Assembly (NCBI GenBank): GCA_045615765.1
Contig: JAZLFM010000014.1
Coordinates: 1 to 64,000, forward strand
DNA from: UBA1715 sp045615765
GTDB taxonomy: Bacteria > Bacteroidota > Bacteroidia > Bacteroidales > UBA1715
DNA length: 64,000 nt
Direction: 5' to 3'
Shown here: one piece after another, positions 26,555 through 34,784 of the stretch
How the letters are laid out: each line of letters begins with the position of its first letter
Numbering within the stretch: position 1 is the stretch's first letter
The notes under the pieces: model-generated
Databases searched by the model: none
Told to the model about the DNA's origin: nothing
What the model saw: only the letters and a program-made list of their open reading frames with translations
Program-made: the position numbers and the translations under genes

Positions 26555-27852
26555 ATTCGTACAAATTCATTTGTAACACGCTCTGCCGTATGTACTTTCG
26601 ATGCCGTTTCCGTACAGAACACCACATGTGCTGTATGAGCATACAAATCACGACGCTCTTGTAATAATTTTTGTAATATTTCTGCAGGATTCCCTTTCTG
26701 CAACAACGGTCTCTTCTCTATATTAACTCTTTGTGAAATTGTTTCTGGCGTTGCATAAAACCATACAACAACAGTATTTTGTTTTAATAAATCACGATTT
26801 GGTTTATTCAGTACAATACCACCGCCACACGAAAGTATGCTCGCCTCCGAAGAATTAAATTTATCTGATAAAACTTCTTTTTCTAATTCACGAAAATAAG
26901 CTTCACCATTTTGAGCAAAAATATCAGTAATCGTGCGTCCTTCTTTTTCCACGATTTCGTCATCAATATCGTAGAACTTGTAACCTAATTGTTCTGCCAC
27001 AAGTTTTCCATGCGAAGTTTTTCCCGCTCCCATAATTCCTATCGTGGAAATTATATGATTTTTCTGTGCCAAAGTTGGCATAGACAAACCTGAACGCATC
27101 ACCTCTTTATCGGGATTTTCCCCTAAAAACAAAGAATAAGAAACAACAGCTTGATTCAAAAGCCAATCTTCTGCCGAAACTATGGTACAAGCTTTACGGC
27201 GTGCCATATCAACGAGCAATGAACCTTTATAATTAGCATCAAAAACGATATGCTTCGGCAAAAGCCACTCTTCTTTTATAGGATTTACATTTTGTTGCAA
27301 TGCAGAAATTATAATATCACTTTCTGCAACCAATTGTTCCAAAGAATGTAATTCGGCTGATCTACAACCAATAATTTGTGCAGATTCTTGTGCTTTACTG
27401 TAAGTTCTATTTACAATAACAACATCTGCTCCTTGTGAATGAAGGCCATACGCAGCAGATTTCCCAGCACCACCAGCGCCAATCACTACACATTTTTTCC
27501 CCTTCACATCGATGCCGGAATCGATAAAACTTTGTGTCACACCACAAAAATCAGTATTGTAGCCATGTAATACGCCATCTTTATTTACAACTGTATTTAC
27601 ACTACCCAACACTTTTGCTTCGTCGTGTACAACATCTAATAAACGAGCTATTTTTTCCTTAAAAGGAGATGTAACATTCATTCCAACAATGCCCATCTTC
27701 TTAAAAAGAAACATCGCTTCTTCGGCCGTTTCTGCAGCAACATAAATATATTCTGCATCAAGGCCATTGTGTGCAAACATCGCATTGAACATATTAGGGC
27801 TCTTGCTATGCAAGATAGGATTGCCCGTAACTGCCAATAACTTTGTTGCCAT
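26539..27852 (-). CDS. aroEK: Shikimate dehydrogenase - shikimate kinase fusion
   Basis: This protein has 437 residues joining steps 4 and 5 of the shikimate pathway. Residues 1-250 are shikimate dehydrogenase (SKSPNMFNAMF at 16-26; catalytic Lys65 in TSPFK; Asp101 in NTDFCG; NADP loop GAGGAGKSAA at 125-134). After a short linker, residues 265-437 are shikimate kinase (Walker A GIMGAGKT at 272-279; DIDDEI; SCGGGIVL; ERRDLYA). Both active sites look complete. The gene overlaps aroA (step 6) by 16 bases, so three consecutive steps are made from one transcript. The symbol aroEK is descriptive. Confidence 0.93.
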   Translation of the reverse strand: MATKLLAVTGNPILHSKSPNMFNAMFAHNGLDAEYIYVAAETAEEAMFLFKKMGIVGMNVTSPFKEKIARLLDVVHDEAKVLGSVNTVVNKDGVLHGYNTDFCGVTQSFIDSGIDVKGKKCVVIGAGGAGKSAAYGLHSQGADVVIVNRTYSKAQESAQIIGCRSAELHSLEQLVAESDIIISALQQNVNPIKEEWLLPKHIVFDANYKGSLLVDMARRKACTIVSAEDWLLNQAVVSYSLFLGENPDKEVMRSGLSMPTLAQKNHIISTIGIMGAGKTSHGKLVAEQLGYKFYDIDDEIVEKEGRTITDIFAQNGEAYFRELEKEVLSDKFNSSEASILSCGGGIVLNKPNRDLLKQNTVVVWFYATPETISQRVNIEKRPLLQKGNPAEILQKLLQERRDLYAHTAHVVFCTETASKVHTAERVTNEFVRIWGTK

Positions 27853-27874
27853 ATAACTTTATTAAAAGAAGATA

Positions 27875-27900
27875 AAGGTGTGATTATTTCACCACACCTT
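27875..27900 (-). terminator. Inverted repeat spanning the asd stop codon
   Basis: AAGGTGTG (27875-27882) and CACACCTT (27893-27900) pair around the asd stop. On the minus strand the stem is followed by only a short T-rich run, so it is at best a weak terminator between asd and aroEK. Confidence 0.4.
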
Positions 27901-28942
27901 CTTTAATCAAATATTCACCAATTTGAACTGCATTCAAAGCAGCACCTTTCTTAATTTGGTCGCCCGACAACCAGAATGTTAAGCCATTGTCGTTAGCTAA
28001 ATCTTTACGAACACGACCTACATACACATTGTCCTTTCCACCTGTGTACAATGGCATTGGATAAGGCAATTTTTCTAGTGTTTCTGCTTCAGGATTTGCA
28101 TTTGCTTTTGTTCCAACTGCTTTTGGATTATCAACTAATGTAACACCTTCTGCTGAAGCAAGTGCTTTTCTTGCTTCTTCTTCGCTGATTGGTTTTTCAG
28201 TTTCAATCCATACAGCTTCTGAGTGAGCACGAAGTGAAGAAATACGAACACACATTGCAGAGCAACGAGCATCTGTATGCATAATCTTGCGTGTTTCGTT
28301 AAACATCTTCATTTCTTCTTTTGTATAACCATTGTCAGTGAACACATCAATTTGAGGAATCACATTGTATGCCAACTGATAAGCGAATTTATTTACAGTT
28401 GGTTGTTGATCATTTGCAAGTTCTTTATATTGTTGTTGCAATTCAGCCATTGCAGCAGCACCAGCACCTGAAGCACTTTGGTAAGATGCAATATGAATGG
28501 ACTTGATGTGAGATATTTTTTCAAGTGGTTGCAAACAAACAACCATCATAATTGTTGTACAATTAGGGTTTGCAATAATACCTCTTGGGCGAACCAATGC
28601 ATCTTTTGCATTACATTCAGGAACAACAAGAGGAACATCCTCATCCATACGGAACGCACTTGAGTTATCGATCATTATTGCACCGTATTTTGTAATATCT
28701 TCAGCAAATTCTTTTGAAACGCCAGCACCAGCCGATGTAAATGCGATGTCAACACCTTTGAAGTCATCACCGTGTTTCAATAATTGAACAGTGTATTCTT
28801 TACCTTTGAAGGTATATTTTTTTCCTGCACTGCGTTCTGAACCGAACAACACTAATTCATCCATTGGGAAGTTTCTTTCCTCCAACACGCGAAGGAATTC
28901 TTGACCTACTGCACCACTTGCGCCTACAATTGCAACTTTCAT
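27884..28942 (-). CDS. asd: Aspartate-semialdehyde dehydrogenase
   Basis: This enzyme reduces aspartyl-4-phosphate to aspartate semialdehyde, the branch point to lysine/diaminopimelate, threonine and methionine. It has 352 residues. The NADP-binding GASGAVGQEF is at residues 7-16, the catalytic Cys is in NPNCTT near residue 128, and the SGAGAAAM segment is present. It has its own promoter, divergent from the lamin-tail gene, and lies 31 bases upstream of aroEK, so the shikimate genes may be read from it. lysA in the same window uses the downstream product. Confidence 0.95.
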   Translation of the reverse strand: MKVAIVGASGAVGQEFLRVLEERNFPMDELVLFGSERSAGKKYTFKGKEYTVQLLKHGDDFKGVDIAFTSAGAGVSKEFAEDITKYGAIMIDNSSAFRMDEDVPLVVPECNAKDALVRPRGIIANPNCTTIMMVVCLQPLEKISHIKSIHIASYQSASGAGAAAMAELQQQYKELANDQQPTVNKFAYQLAYNVIPQIDVFTDNGYTKEEMKMFNETRKIMHTDARCSAMCVRISSLRAHSEAVWIETEKPISEEEARKALASAEGVTLVDNPKAVGTKANANPEAETLEKLPYPMPLYTGGKDNVYVGRVRKDLANDNGLTFWLSGDQIKKGAALNAVQIGEYLIKEGVVK

Positions 28943-28959
28943 AAAAATTCGTATTTTTG
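28930..28959 (+). promoter_or_regulatory. Promoter of the lamin-tail-domain gene
   Basis: TTG 28930-28932, a 19-base spacer and TATTTTTG 28952-28959 match the consensus. The -33 box lies inside the first codons of asd, so the two divergent promoters overlap. Confidence 0.65.
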
Positions 28960-28980
28960 TTTCGTTATTTTTTAACGCCG

Positions 28981-28988
28981 CAAATATA
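28981..28988 (-). promoter_or_regulatory. asd -7 element
   Basis: The minus-strand TATATTTG lies 38 bases before the asd ATG. Confidence 0.5.
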
Positions 28989-28995
28989 CTGATTT

Positions 28996-31341
28996 ATGAA
29001 AAAAATTTTTACTGTCTGTGCATTTTTATGCGCACCTTTCTGCTTGCTTGCACAAGTATTTGAACAATTTGACAATTTAGACGCAGGTTCGACCTATTCA
29101 TCCGGCATGTTTACCGGAAATCACAACATTACTTGGAATTATTGTAATGCACGTGGTAATCAGAGACTTACTCAAAACGGAGACAAGGCAATTAGTTTCA
29201 ACAAAGCTGAAAATGCATCACTCATTTCCGACAGTATTCCAAATGGAATAAAGTCAATTTCTTTCCTCTATGAACAAACACTTACCACCAACTGCGACAT
29301 GCTTGTATTTGTCAATGACTCCTGCATCGGAAGAATTTACACAAACGACGAAAAAGGAGTCACTAAGTCTTTTTCCAGCGACATATACACCGAAGGAAAC
29401 TTTGTAATAAAATTACAACAAACCAATAGTAATTCCGGACAAATTACCATCGACGACATAGCCATCACTTTTGCAAAAATTCCCTTCACTTACATATCCC
29501 ATGAATTTACAGACTCCACATTCACCATCACTTATTCACTTCCCATACAAACTATTACAATAGAAGATACCTATAACGGCACAACAAAAGAAACCTATAT
29601 ATCTGACAACAAGGCAATTACATATCTAAATACAAATTATTGTGGAGAAGCATCTTTTGAAGTTTCACAATGCACAAGTACGACTAACGACTTGCTCCAA
29701 GACACTATCTTCACACATAATTTTTATGCAAAACCTACCATTAATGACATCATAATTACCGAAATCATGGCTGATCCTTCACCTATTGTTGGATTGCCAG
29801 ATTTCGAATATATAGAATTATACAATAGAACTGACTGCCAAATCTTATGTAAGAATCTTACTCTACATATTGGAAATTCATCTGTTTCTCTACCCGACAC
29901 CATTTTCCAGCCGCAAAAATTTATTTGTCTTGTACCCAACAAATCTCTTGAGTATTTTTTTCAATATAGAAACTGTGTAGGACTACCTACATTTCCTGCG
30001 ATACCCAATAGTGGGACAACCATCGCACTCACATATCAAGGGGAACTAATTACTTCCGTTCAGTTCAGCGATAATTGGTACAACGATAATTTTAAGAAAG
30101 ATGGTGGTTGGTCTTTAGAAAAGATTGACATCGATAATCTATCAGAAACTGCTGAAAACTGGGCGGCTGCCTGCAATAAACTTGGAGGAACGCCAGGCTA
30201 TCATAATTCTATCGAAAAAGACAATCCCGACAACATTTCTCCACACATTAGAAACATTCAGGTAAAAAATGACTCAACACTCATCCTTAATTTTTCGGAA
30301 AATATTGATTTCAAACAATTTGTAGAACATGCTCTTTTTAATCCCGAAATCACAATAACAACTTGGGAAGCAATTCAAAATTCTCTTATGCAATATGAAT
30401 TACATTTAGAAAAAGCATATGACTTTTCTAAACCACACAGCCTAATTCTTTCGGAAGCTTGTAGTGATTACAACGAAAACGAATTTCAAAAAAATGAATT
30501 CTTATTTGCGAAAACCGACTCTATTACAGAAAGTAATTGTATAACTATCAACGAAATACTATTCAATCCAATCAAAAATCAGAATGACTTTATTGAACTG
30601 TATAACACAAGTTCTTCGTTCTACGATTTGTCGGAATTATTTATTTCGAATGGAGAAAAATATGTACGAATCGCTGACGAATTCACCTTGTTTCCGCCCC
30701 ATTCTTATGCCGTAATTTCTGCTGATTGCAGCTACTATATGCAAAAAAACGAATGCGACGCTATTTTCATCAACACAAGTTTACCAACTATGCCCGACGA
30801 TGCAGGAACTATCAAATTAGTAAACAAATGGGAAGAAACTATAGATTCTCTTACCTACAACAAATCGTGGCATGCACAATATCTAAAAAACGACGAAGGG
30901 GTTTCTTTAGAGAAGTTTTCACCTAAAATGCCTTCACATCTACAATCTTCTTGGGGATCTGCTTCGGAGGACACAGGATTTTCCACCCCAGGGTGCGCAA
31001 ATTCCCAACAGAAAAACATAAAAACATCTAAATTGATTTCGATTCTTTCAGATATTGTTACACCAAACAACGATGGAGATAATGATCAAGCGATTCTTTC
31101 ATTTGCAAACATTGAATATGGCACATATCTAAACGCAAGAGTTTACACGTCAAGTGGCCACATAATAAATCAAATTGCAAACAATACACTGCTTGGGAAC
31201 AATAGTGTCATACAATGGGATTGTACCGATTCACGAGGAAATTTGGTTAATCCTGGCATCTACATAATACATGCCGAGTTGTTAAAAAACGGAAAAAGAA
31301 TTTCGTCAGAAAAAATTTATTGTACTGTTTTATATGAATAA
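28996..31341 (+). CDS. Exported lamin-tail-domain protein with T9SS type B-like C-terminus
   Basis: This protein has 781 residues and a signal peptide (MKKIFTVCAFLCAPFCLLAQ). An N-terminal jelly-roll-like region (about 25-160) precedes two lamin-tail domains: one starts at IIITEIMADPSP (about 250-390), the other at ITINEILFNPIKNQNDFIE (about 515-650). The last 90 residues (SDIVTPNNDGDNDQ..., GIYIIHAELLKNGK) match the gliding-motility-associated C-terminal domain (CHU_C, T9SS type B). Proteins with this layout are surface-exposed or secreted, sometimes nuclease- or phosphatase-linked, but no enzyme domain is seen here. It has its own consensus promoter and converges on the mscS gene. Confidence 0.85.
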   Translation: MKKIFTVCAFLCAPFCLLAQVFEQFDNLDAGSTYSSGMFTGNHNITWNYCNARGNQRLTQNGDKAISFNKAENASLISDSIPNGIKSISFLYEQTLTTNCDMLVFVNDSCIGRIYTNDEKGVTKSFSSDIYTEGNFVIKLQQTNSNSGQITIDDIAITFAKIPFTYISHEFTDSTFTITYSLPIQTITIEDTYNGTTKETYISDNKAITYLNTNYCGEASFEVSQCTSTTNDLLQDTIFTHNFYAKPTINDIIITEIMADPSPIVGLPDFEYIELYNRTDCQILCKNLTLHIGNSSVSLPDTIFQPQKFICLVPNKSLEYFFQYRNCVGLPTFPAIPNSGTTIALTYQGELITSVQFSDNWYNDNFKKDGGWSLEKIDIDNLSETAENWAAACNKLGGTPGYHNSIEKDNPDNISPHIRNIQVKNDSTLILNFSENIDFKQFVEHALFNPEITITTWEAIQNSLMQYELHLEKAYDFSKPHSLILSEACSDYNENEFQKNEFLFAKTDSITESNCITINEILFNPIKNQNDFIELYNTSSSFYDLSELFISNGEKYVRIADEFTLFPPHSYAVISADCSYYMQKNECDAIFINTSLPTMPDDAGTIKLVNKWEETIDSLTYNKSWHAQYLKNDEGVSLEKFSPKMPSHLQSSWGSASEDTGFSTPGCANSQQKNIKTSKLISILSDIVTPNNDGDNDQAILSFANIEYGTYLNARVYTSSGHIINQIANNTLLGNNSVIQWDCTDSRGNLVNPGIYIIHAELLKNGKRISSEKIYCTVLYE

Positions 31342-31344
31342 AAA

Positions 31345-31374
31345 AATAGAGACGCAAAATATTGCGCCTCTATT
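31345..31374. terminator. Hairpin between convergent genes, GTAG-like repeat family
   Basis: A 13-base-pair stem (31345-31357 with 31362-31374, one mismatch) has a four-base loop. On the minus strand it is followed by six T residues, so it can terminate mscS. Its TAGAGACGCAA arm is identical to that of the repeat at 41305, placing it in the same dispersed hairpin family. Confidence 0.65.
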
Positions 31375-31402
31375 CACACATTATCGTTCTATTCACACAT
31401 TA
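31369..31402. repeat. 15-base direct repeat at the end of mscS
   Basis: TCTATTCACACATTA occurs at 31369-31383 and 31388-31402; the second copy includes the mscS stop codon. It looks like a small tandem duplication. Confidence 0.6.
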
Positions 31403-32443
31403 CTGTTTTGTATAAATTGTTTGTGTTGGGAATGCAAATTCAAGTCCATTCGCATTAAATTGACGAAGAATTTCCATATTTACTTCGGATTGAGTTAGGA
31501 AATAGTCGCCAGATTTCTTTATGAAATATGCAAACATTATCTGCAACGAGAAATCGCCATATTGCATAAAACTAACAACGGTTGTTTCTTCAATATTTGG
31601 TATTGACTTTGGTAAATTGCGCAACAATTCCATTGCCAATTCCATTTTTTCTGGAGTGGTGTCGTAAGTTAGACCAAGATTCAGAGTAATTTTTGTTGAA
31701 GGTTCAGAATTAACATTTTCTATAGCGCTATCTACAACCATAGAGTTTGGAATTGTAACCATTCTATTATTCAATGTTTGGATTCGAAGGCTGCGCAAAC
31801 CAATATGCATTACAAAACCTTCAATTCCATTAAAGCGAATTCTATCACCTAAATTAAATGGACGGTCAAACACAAGCATTATACCGCCAAAAAGGTTTTT
31901 AATGGTATCTTGTGCAGCCAACGCAACTGCCATACCACCAATACCAAGACCGGCAATAAGAGTTCCTATCTCAATGCCGATGTTGTTCATCGCAACAAGA
32001 ACACCCAAAGCCCATATAATATACTTTACGATTCGCAATATAAGATTTGACACAGCCTCATTTAACTTAGCATCCTTTTTCTCTGTAAATCGTGTCAATA
32101 CATCTTGTAGCACGGCAGAAATCACACGAGAAATTGCCCAAGTAAAATTTATGACAATAAGTACTGTATAGGCTTTTTCTATCGAAGAAGCCACAAAAGC
32201 AGACAATGCCAATCGCTTCAACGCGTACCAAATTGATGCGATAATTGCCGCAAACATAAAAGGAGCACGGAAATTCTCAACTAAAATATCATCTACAGTC
32301 GATTCTGTTTTAGCTGCAAGTTTTCCGAACACTTTAGTAAAAATCAAATAAATTAACTTTGCCAAGAAAAATCCACCTACTGCAATGCCTAATGAAATCA
32401 ATAAATTTAGGATAGTATTACCCCATAAAACCTGTTCTAACAT
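31400..32443 (-). CDS. mscS: Small-conductance mechanosensitive channel (MscS family)
   Basis: This is an inner-membrane channel that opens under membrane tension to release solutes during osmotic downshock. It has 347 residues from the ATG at 32443; an in-frame TTG at 32464 would place the start inside the promoter. Four N-terminal membrane helices lie at about residues 15-150. The pore helix carries the Gly/Ala pattern of MscS (LIAGLGIGGMAVALAAQDTI, about 175-194), followed by LFGGIMLVFDRPFNLGDRI and the beta domain. A -7 box TATTTTTG lies 19 bases upstream (32462-32469). The gene stands alone. Confidence 0.92.
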   Translation of the reverse strand: MLEQVLWGNTILNLLISLGIAVGGFFLAKLIYLIFTKVFGKLAAKTESTVDDILVENFRAPFMFAAIIASIWYALKRLALSAFVASSIEKAYTVLIVINFTWAISRVISAVLQDVLTRFTEKKDAKLNEAVSNLILRIVKYIIWALGVLVAMNNIGIEIGTLIAGLGIGGMAVALAAQDTIKNLFGGIMLVFDRPFNLGDRIRFNGIEGFVMHIGLRSLRIQTLNNRMVTIPNSMVVDSAIENVNSEPSTKITLNLGLTYDTTPEKMELAMELLRNLPKSIPNIEETTVVSFMQYGDFSLQIMFAYFIKKSGDYFLTQSEVNMEILRQFNANGLEFAFPTQTIYTKQ

Positions 32444-32461
32444 ACGTAATAATTTTTGCGG

Positions 32462-32469
32462 CAAAAATA
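32462..32469 (-). promoter_or_regulatory. mscS -7 element
   Basis: The minus-strand TATTTTTG fits TAnnTTTG and supports ATG 32443 as the start. Confidence 0.45.
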
Positions 32470-32526
32470 GTGAACTCTAAAACACTACCATTACCCAAAT
32501 GAAAGAAAAAGCGTTATACACGCAAA

Positions 32527-32793
32527 TTATTTGTCTATTTTTATAATATTCTCACCAAGAACATACGAGATATCGGCAATAGTTGCAAGTGTAAAATTAT
32601 GAAACCCACACATCCATTTGCTTATTTCCTGTTCTTTCTTCCCCATTTGCAGAGCAAGATCTTTTTGTGTCATACCTTTCTTTTTAAGAATTACAGAAAT
32701 TCTTTCCGATACCGAATACATTAGTTCATAACGATTTCTATCCTTTTCAGGAATCTTTGCTAATTCCGAACGAAACAAAGCATTTGTAATCAT
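32527..32793 (-). CDS. XRE-family helix-turn-helix antitoxin
   Basis: This protein has 88 residues. The HTH lies at about residues 30-80: ISVILKKKGMTQKDLALQMG is the first pair of helices and KKEQEISKWMCGFHNFTLAT the recognition helix and following turn. Its start overlaps the stop of the toxin gene (ATGA), typical of toxin-antitoxin operons in which the toxin gene is first, as in HigBA. It is expected to neutralise the toxin and repress the shared promoter. Confidence 0.85.
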   Translation of the reverse strand: MITNALFRSELAKIPEKDRNRYELMYSVSERISVILKKKGMTQKDLALQMGKKEQEISKWMCGFHNFTLATIADISYVLGENIIKIDK

Positions 32794-33266
32794 AATGTGA
32801 AAATTTTCTCCTCTATATGCGTAATTATATTTTTCTCTATCGTAATTTCTCCATTTTTTTGAGCTTGTTTTAACAACGATTCAAATTTCTGAAGACTAAT
32901 CACATATCCTAACAACTCTTCATCTTCTTGATATGTCCGCGTTTTCTTAACACCTCCATTCCCAACTATCAAGATTTGATCTGAAATTCTCAAACAATAC
33001 AATCGTAATTTTTTAGAATTAATTGAAAGCGCACAAACAGAATCATTCATTTTTCCTTCAATTCTAAAATGCCTCTCAAATACCCCATTAGATACAATCT
33101 TGGACAGTGCAAAAAGAATTTTCTTATAATCTTCATTCACTTCACCATTATCTTTGAATTTCAAGATAAACTTCTCAAATTCACTCTCTTGTTCTTCGTT
33201 AAAGCAGATAGAATACAAGCTTACAGTATCGGTCTGCTCGATTGTTTTTAGTTTAGCTTTTGCCAT
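32790..33266 (-). CDS. RelE/HigB-like toxin (Gp49-type)
   Basis: This protein has 158 residues. The core (about 25-125) resembles RelE/ParE-fold, phage Gp49-like toxins: FERHFRIEGKMNDSVCALSI, then KLRLYCLRISDQILIVGNGG and KKTRTYQED. Such toxins usually act as ribosome-dependent mRNA endonucleases. The longer C-terminal tail (about 30 residues) is typical of the Bacteroidales group. It is coupled by a four-base overlap to the downstream HTH gene. The toxin activity is inferred from family and gene order. Confidence 0.8.
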   Translation of the reverse strand: MAKAKLKTIEQTDTVSLYSICFNEEQESEFEKFILKFKDNGEVNEDYKKILFALSKIVSNGVFERHFRIEGKMNDSVCALSINSKKLRLYCLRISDQILIVGNGGVKKTRTYQEDEELLGYVISLQKFESLLKQAQKNGEITIEKNIITHIEEKIFTL

Positions 33267-33292
33267 AATGTTATGTTAATTGTGTTGTATGG

Positions 33293-33300
33293 CAAATATA
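33293..33300 (-). promoter_or_regulatory. Toxin-antitoxin -7 element
   Basis: The minus-strand TATATTTG lies 27 bases before the toxin ATG. Confidence 0.5.
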
Positions 33301-33352
33301 CACTTTTTCGTAGAAAACTAAACTTACAAGTTGATTTTTCGCAATTGTACAT

Positions 33353-33385
33353 AAAAAAACCTCGATTCTTTCGAATCGAGGTTTT
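33353..33385 (-). terminator. Strong terminator after the small lipoprotein
   Basis: A perfect 12-base-pair stem (33357-33368 with 33373-33384) is followed on the minus strand by seven T residues. Confidence 0.9.
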
Positions 33386-33406
33386 ATATTTAAACAAGAT
33401 TATATC

Positions 33407-33925
33407 TTATTTAAGGATGTAAACTGTCATAGACAAATCTTCAGCAGCTTCATCGTAGTTAGTGATTTCGAAGAAACCTTTGCATTTGTCGTTCATGAAA
33501 GCAACAGCTTTTTTACCGTTTTCAAGTTTACGGCTGATCTTAACTTCAGTATCTTTGAAATCAGATTCGTTAAGTTTAGATGCTTTTGCAACAGAAGCTT
33601 CACCGATAACAGCGAATTTAGTTTCAGAAGCTTGTTTTTTAACGATTTCGTTTTCAGCAACTGTACCAGAGATGAATTGGAAATCTTCAGCAAGAGTTGA
33701 GAAGCAGAAAATTACATTACCTGCTTGGTCACCTAGTTGTACTTTTGTTTGAACACCATTGTCACAAGTGTAGAATGAACCGTTTGCAGATTTTGCACCA
33801 CCCATTACAACCATTGATTGAACTGCTTCAGCATCAGATGCGCAGAAAGCGATTTCTTCTTCATCACAAGATGCCATTCCGAATGCTGCTACAAGAGCAA
33901 GAGCGAAAAATTTTAATTTTTTCAT
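33407..33925 (-). CDS. Small lipoprotein of unknown function
   Basis: This protein has 172 residues and a lipoprotein signal (MKKLKFFALALVAAFGMASC, Cys20) followed by the acidic stretch DEEE, which resembles the surface-export signal known for Bacteroidetes lipoproteins. The mature part is beta-rich with five scattered Cys residues. Codon choice is highly biased, like gapA and pckA, suggesting an abundant protein. It is monocistronic with a -7 box and a strong terminator. I recognise no family. Confidence 0.75.
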   Translation of the reverse strand: MKKLKFFALALVAAFGMASCDEEEIAFCASDAEAVQSMVVMGGAKSANGSFYTCDNGVQTKVQLGDQAGNVIFCFSTLAEDFQFISGTVAENEIVKKQASETKFAVIGEASVAKASKLNESDFKDTEVKISRKLENGKKAVAFMNDKCKGFFEITNYDEAAEDLSMTVYILK

Positions 33926-33968
33926 AACTTTGTTTGTTTAATTAGTTAATAATATATTTTAGACAAGG

Positions 33969-33976
33969 CAAAAATA
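33969..33976 (-). promoter_or_regulatory. Lipoprotein -7 element
   Basis: The minus-strand TATTTTTG lies 43 bases before the ATG; the -33 box is unclear. Confidence 0.45.
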
Positions 33977-34063
33977 CGATTTTTTTAGAAACACACATAC
34001 AATAACATATTTTTTTATCACATAGCATTATACAAACACACCTGTTTTAACCTATTTCATAAT

Positions 34064-34621
34064 TTATTCGTTGAAACAATCGTTTCCCCAATGTATTGGA
34101 TTTAATCGTATATAATTCACAATACGTTCATACGACATTTGGGTACGAATTATATGTTCATAATAATTTCGTTGCCACACATTTTCACCAATTGTATGGT
34201 GCAATTCATTTATTTTTCGTGCGGAAAATGTTTTAAATCCACGAACAATTTCCGTCAACGGTTTTGTAGGGGAAGGTTTCAAACCTTCCCCGATGAATAA
34301 TTTCGAATTGTTTGTTGTTGTAGGGGAAGGTTTCAAACCTTCCCCTACGGGGGATACCATATCCATAACCGATAATATTTGAACAATGCCATGAAAATGA
34401 TTTGGCATCACAACATAATCATGTAACCGGATTGATGGGTAATGGTCTATTAAATGTTTCCAAACATATTCCACGATTTTTCCATTTTCATTTAAAACCA
34501 TTTTGTTATTCACAATTTTCCCAAATCTATGGATACGATTACGGGTACAAATTGTTACAAAATATAATCCAGGTAATGAATAATCATATCCTTTCAATCG
34601 AATTGATTTTCTTTTTTTCAT
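34064..34621 (-). CDS. REP-associated tyrosine transposase (RAYT, Y1 HUH family)
   Basis: This is a 185-residue single-strand DNA nickase related to IS200/IS605 TnpA. The HUH metal motif is MPNHFH (His75, His77) and the catalytic Tyr lies in RNYYEHIIR (Tyr153/154). The N-terminal YDYSLPGLYFVTICT is typical of RAYTs. ATG 34621 gives the usual MKKRKSIRLKGYDY start; the open frame runs on to 34663 without support. Between the two motifs are two copies of the peptide GEGLKPSPT (residues 93-101 and 111-119), encoded by REP-like palindromes inside the gene. RAYTs are usually domesticated single-copy genes acting on REP sequences. No terminal inverted ends of an IS are visible. Confidence 0.93.
   Translation of the reverse strand: MKKRKSIRLKGYDYSLPGLYFVTICTRNRIHRFGKIVNNKMVLNENGKIVEYVWKHLIDHYPSIRLHDYVVMPNHFHGIVQILSVMDMVSPVGEGLKPSPTTTNNSKLFIGEGLKPSPTKPLTEIVRGFKTFSARKINELHHTIGENVWQRNYYEHIIRTQMSYERIVNYIRLNPIHWGNDCFNE
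34265..34291. repeat. REP-like palindrome inside the RAYT gene, copy 1
   Basis: GGGGAAGGTTT (34269-34279) and AAACCTTCCCC (34281-34291) flank one central base and are preceded by TGTA. All 27 bases are identical to copy 2, which lies 54 bases (18 codons) away, so the frame is kept. Confidence 0.9.
34319..34348. repeat. REP-like palindrome inside the RAYT gene, copy 2
   Basis: This is a perfect 14-base inverted repeat around one base, GTAGGGGAAGGTTT (34320-34333) and its complement (34335-34348). Both strands begin with GTAG, the tetranucleotide that E. coli TnpA-REP recognises at the foot of REP hairpins. Confidence 0.92.
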
Positions 34622-34727
34622 TATTGTATGCTTGCGGGTTAATACTATCACAAACATACACAAAACGCATTGTGTTTCAAATAGTTATTTTTCTAAACAT
34701 ACATAAATAAATAGATATAACCATAAA

Positions 34728-34761
34728 TAAAAAAGCAGAATCTCATTTCTGAAATTCTGCT
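34728..34761 (-). terminator. Terminator of the ATP synthase operon
   Basis: An eight-base stem (34734-34741 with 34754-34761), extendable inward, is followed on the minus strand by a T-rich run just after atpG. Confidence 0.75.
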
Positions 34762-34784
34762 CTCTTATAAATTTGAGAATTTAT

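Noticed and set aside
34064..34663. Complete IS200/IS605 insertion sequence
   Set aside because: The protein is a RAYT with no TnpB and no recognisable left and right IS ends, so it is listed as a domesticated gene.
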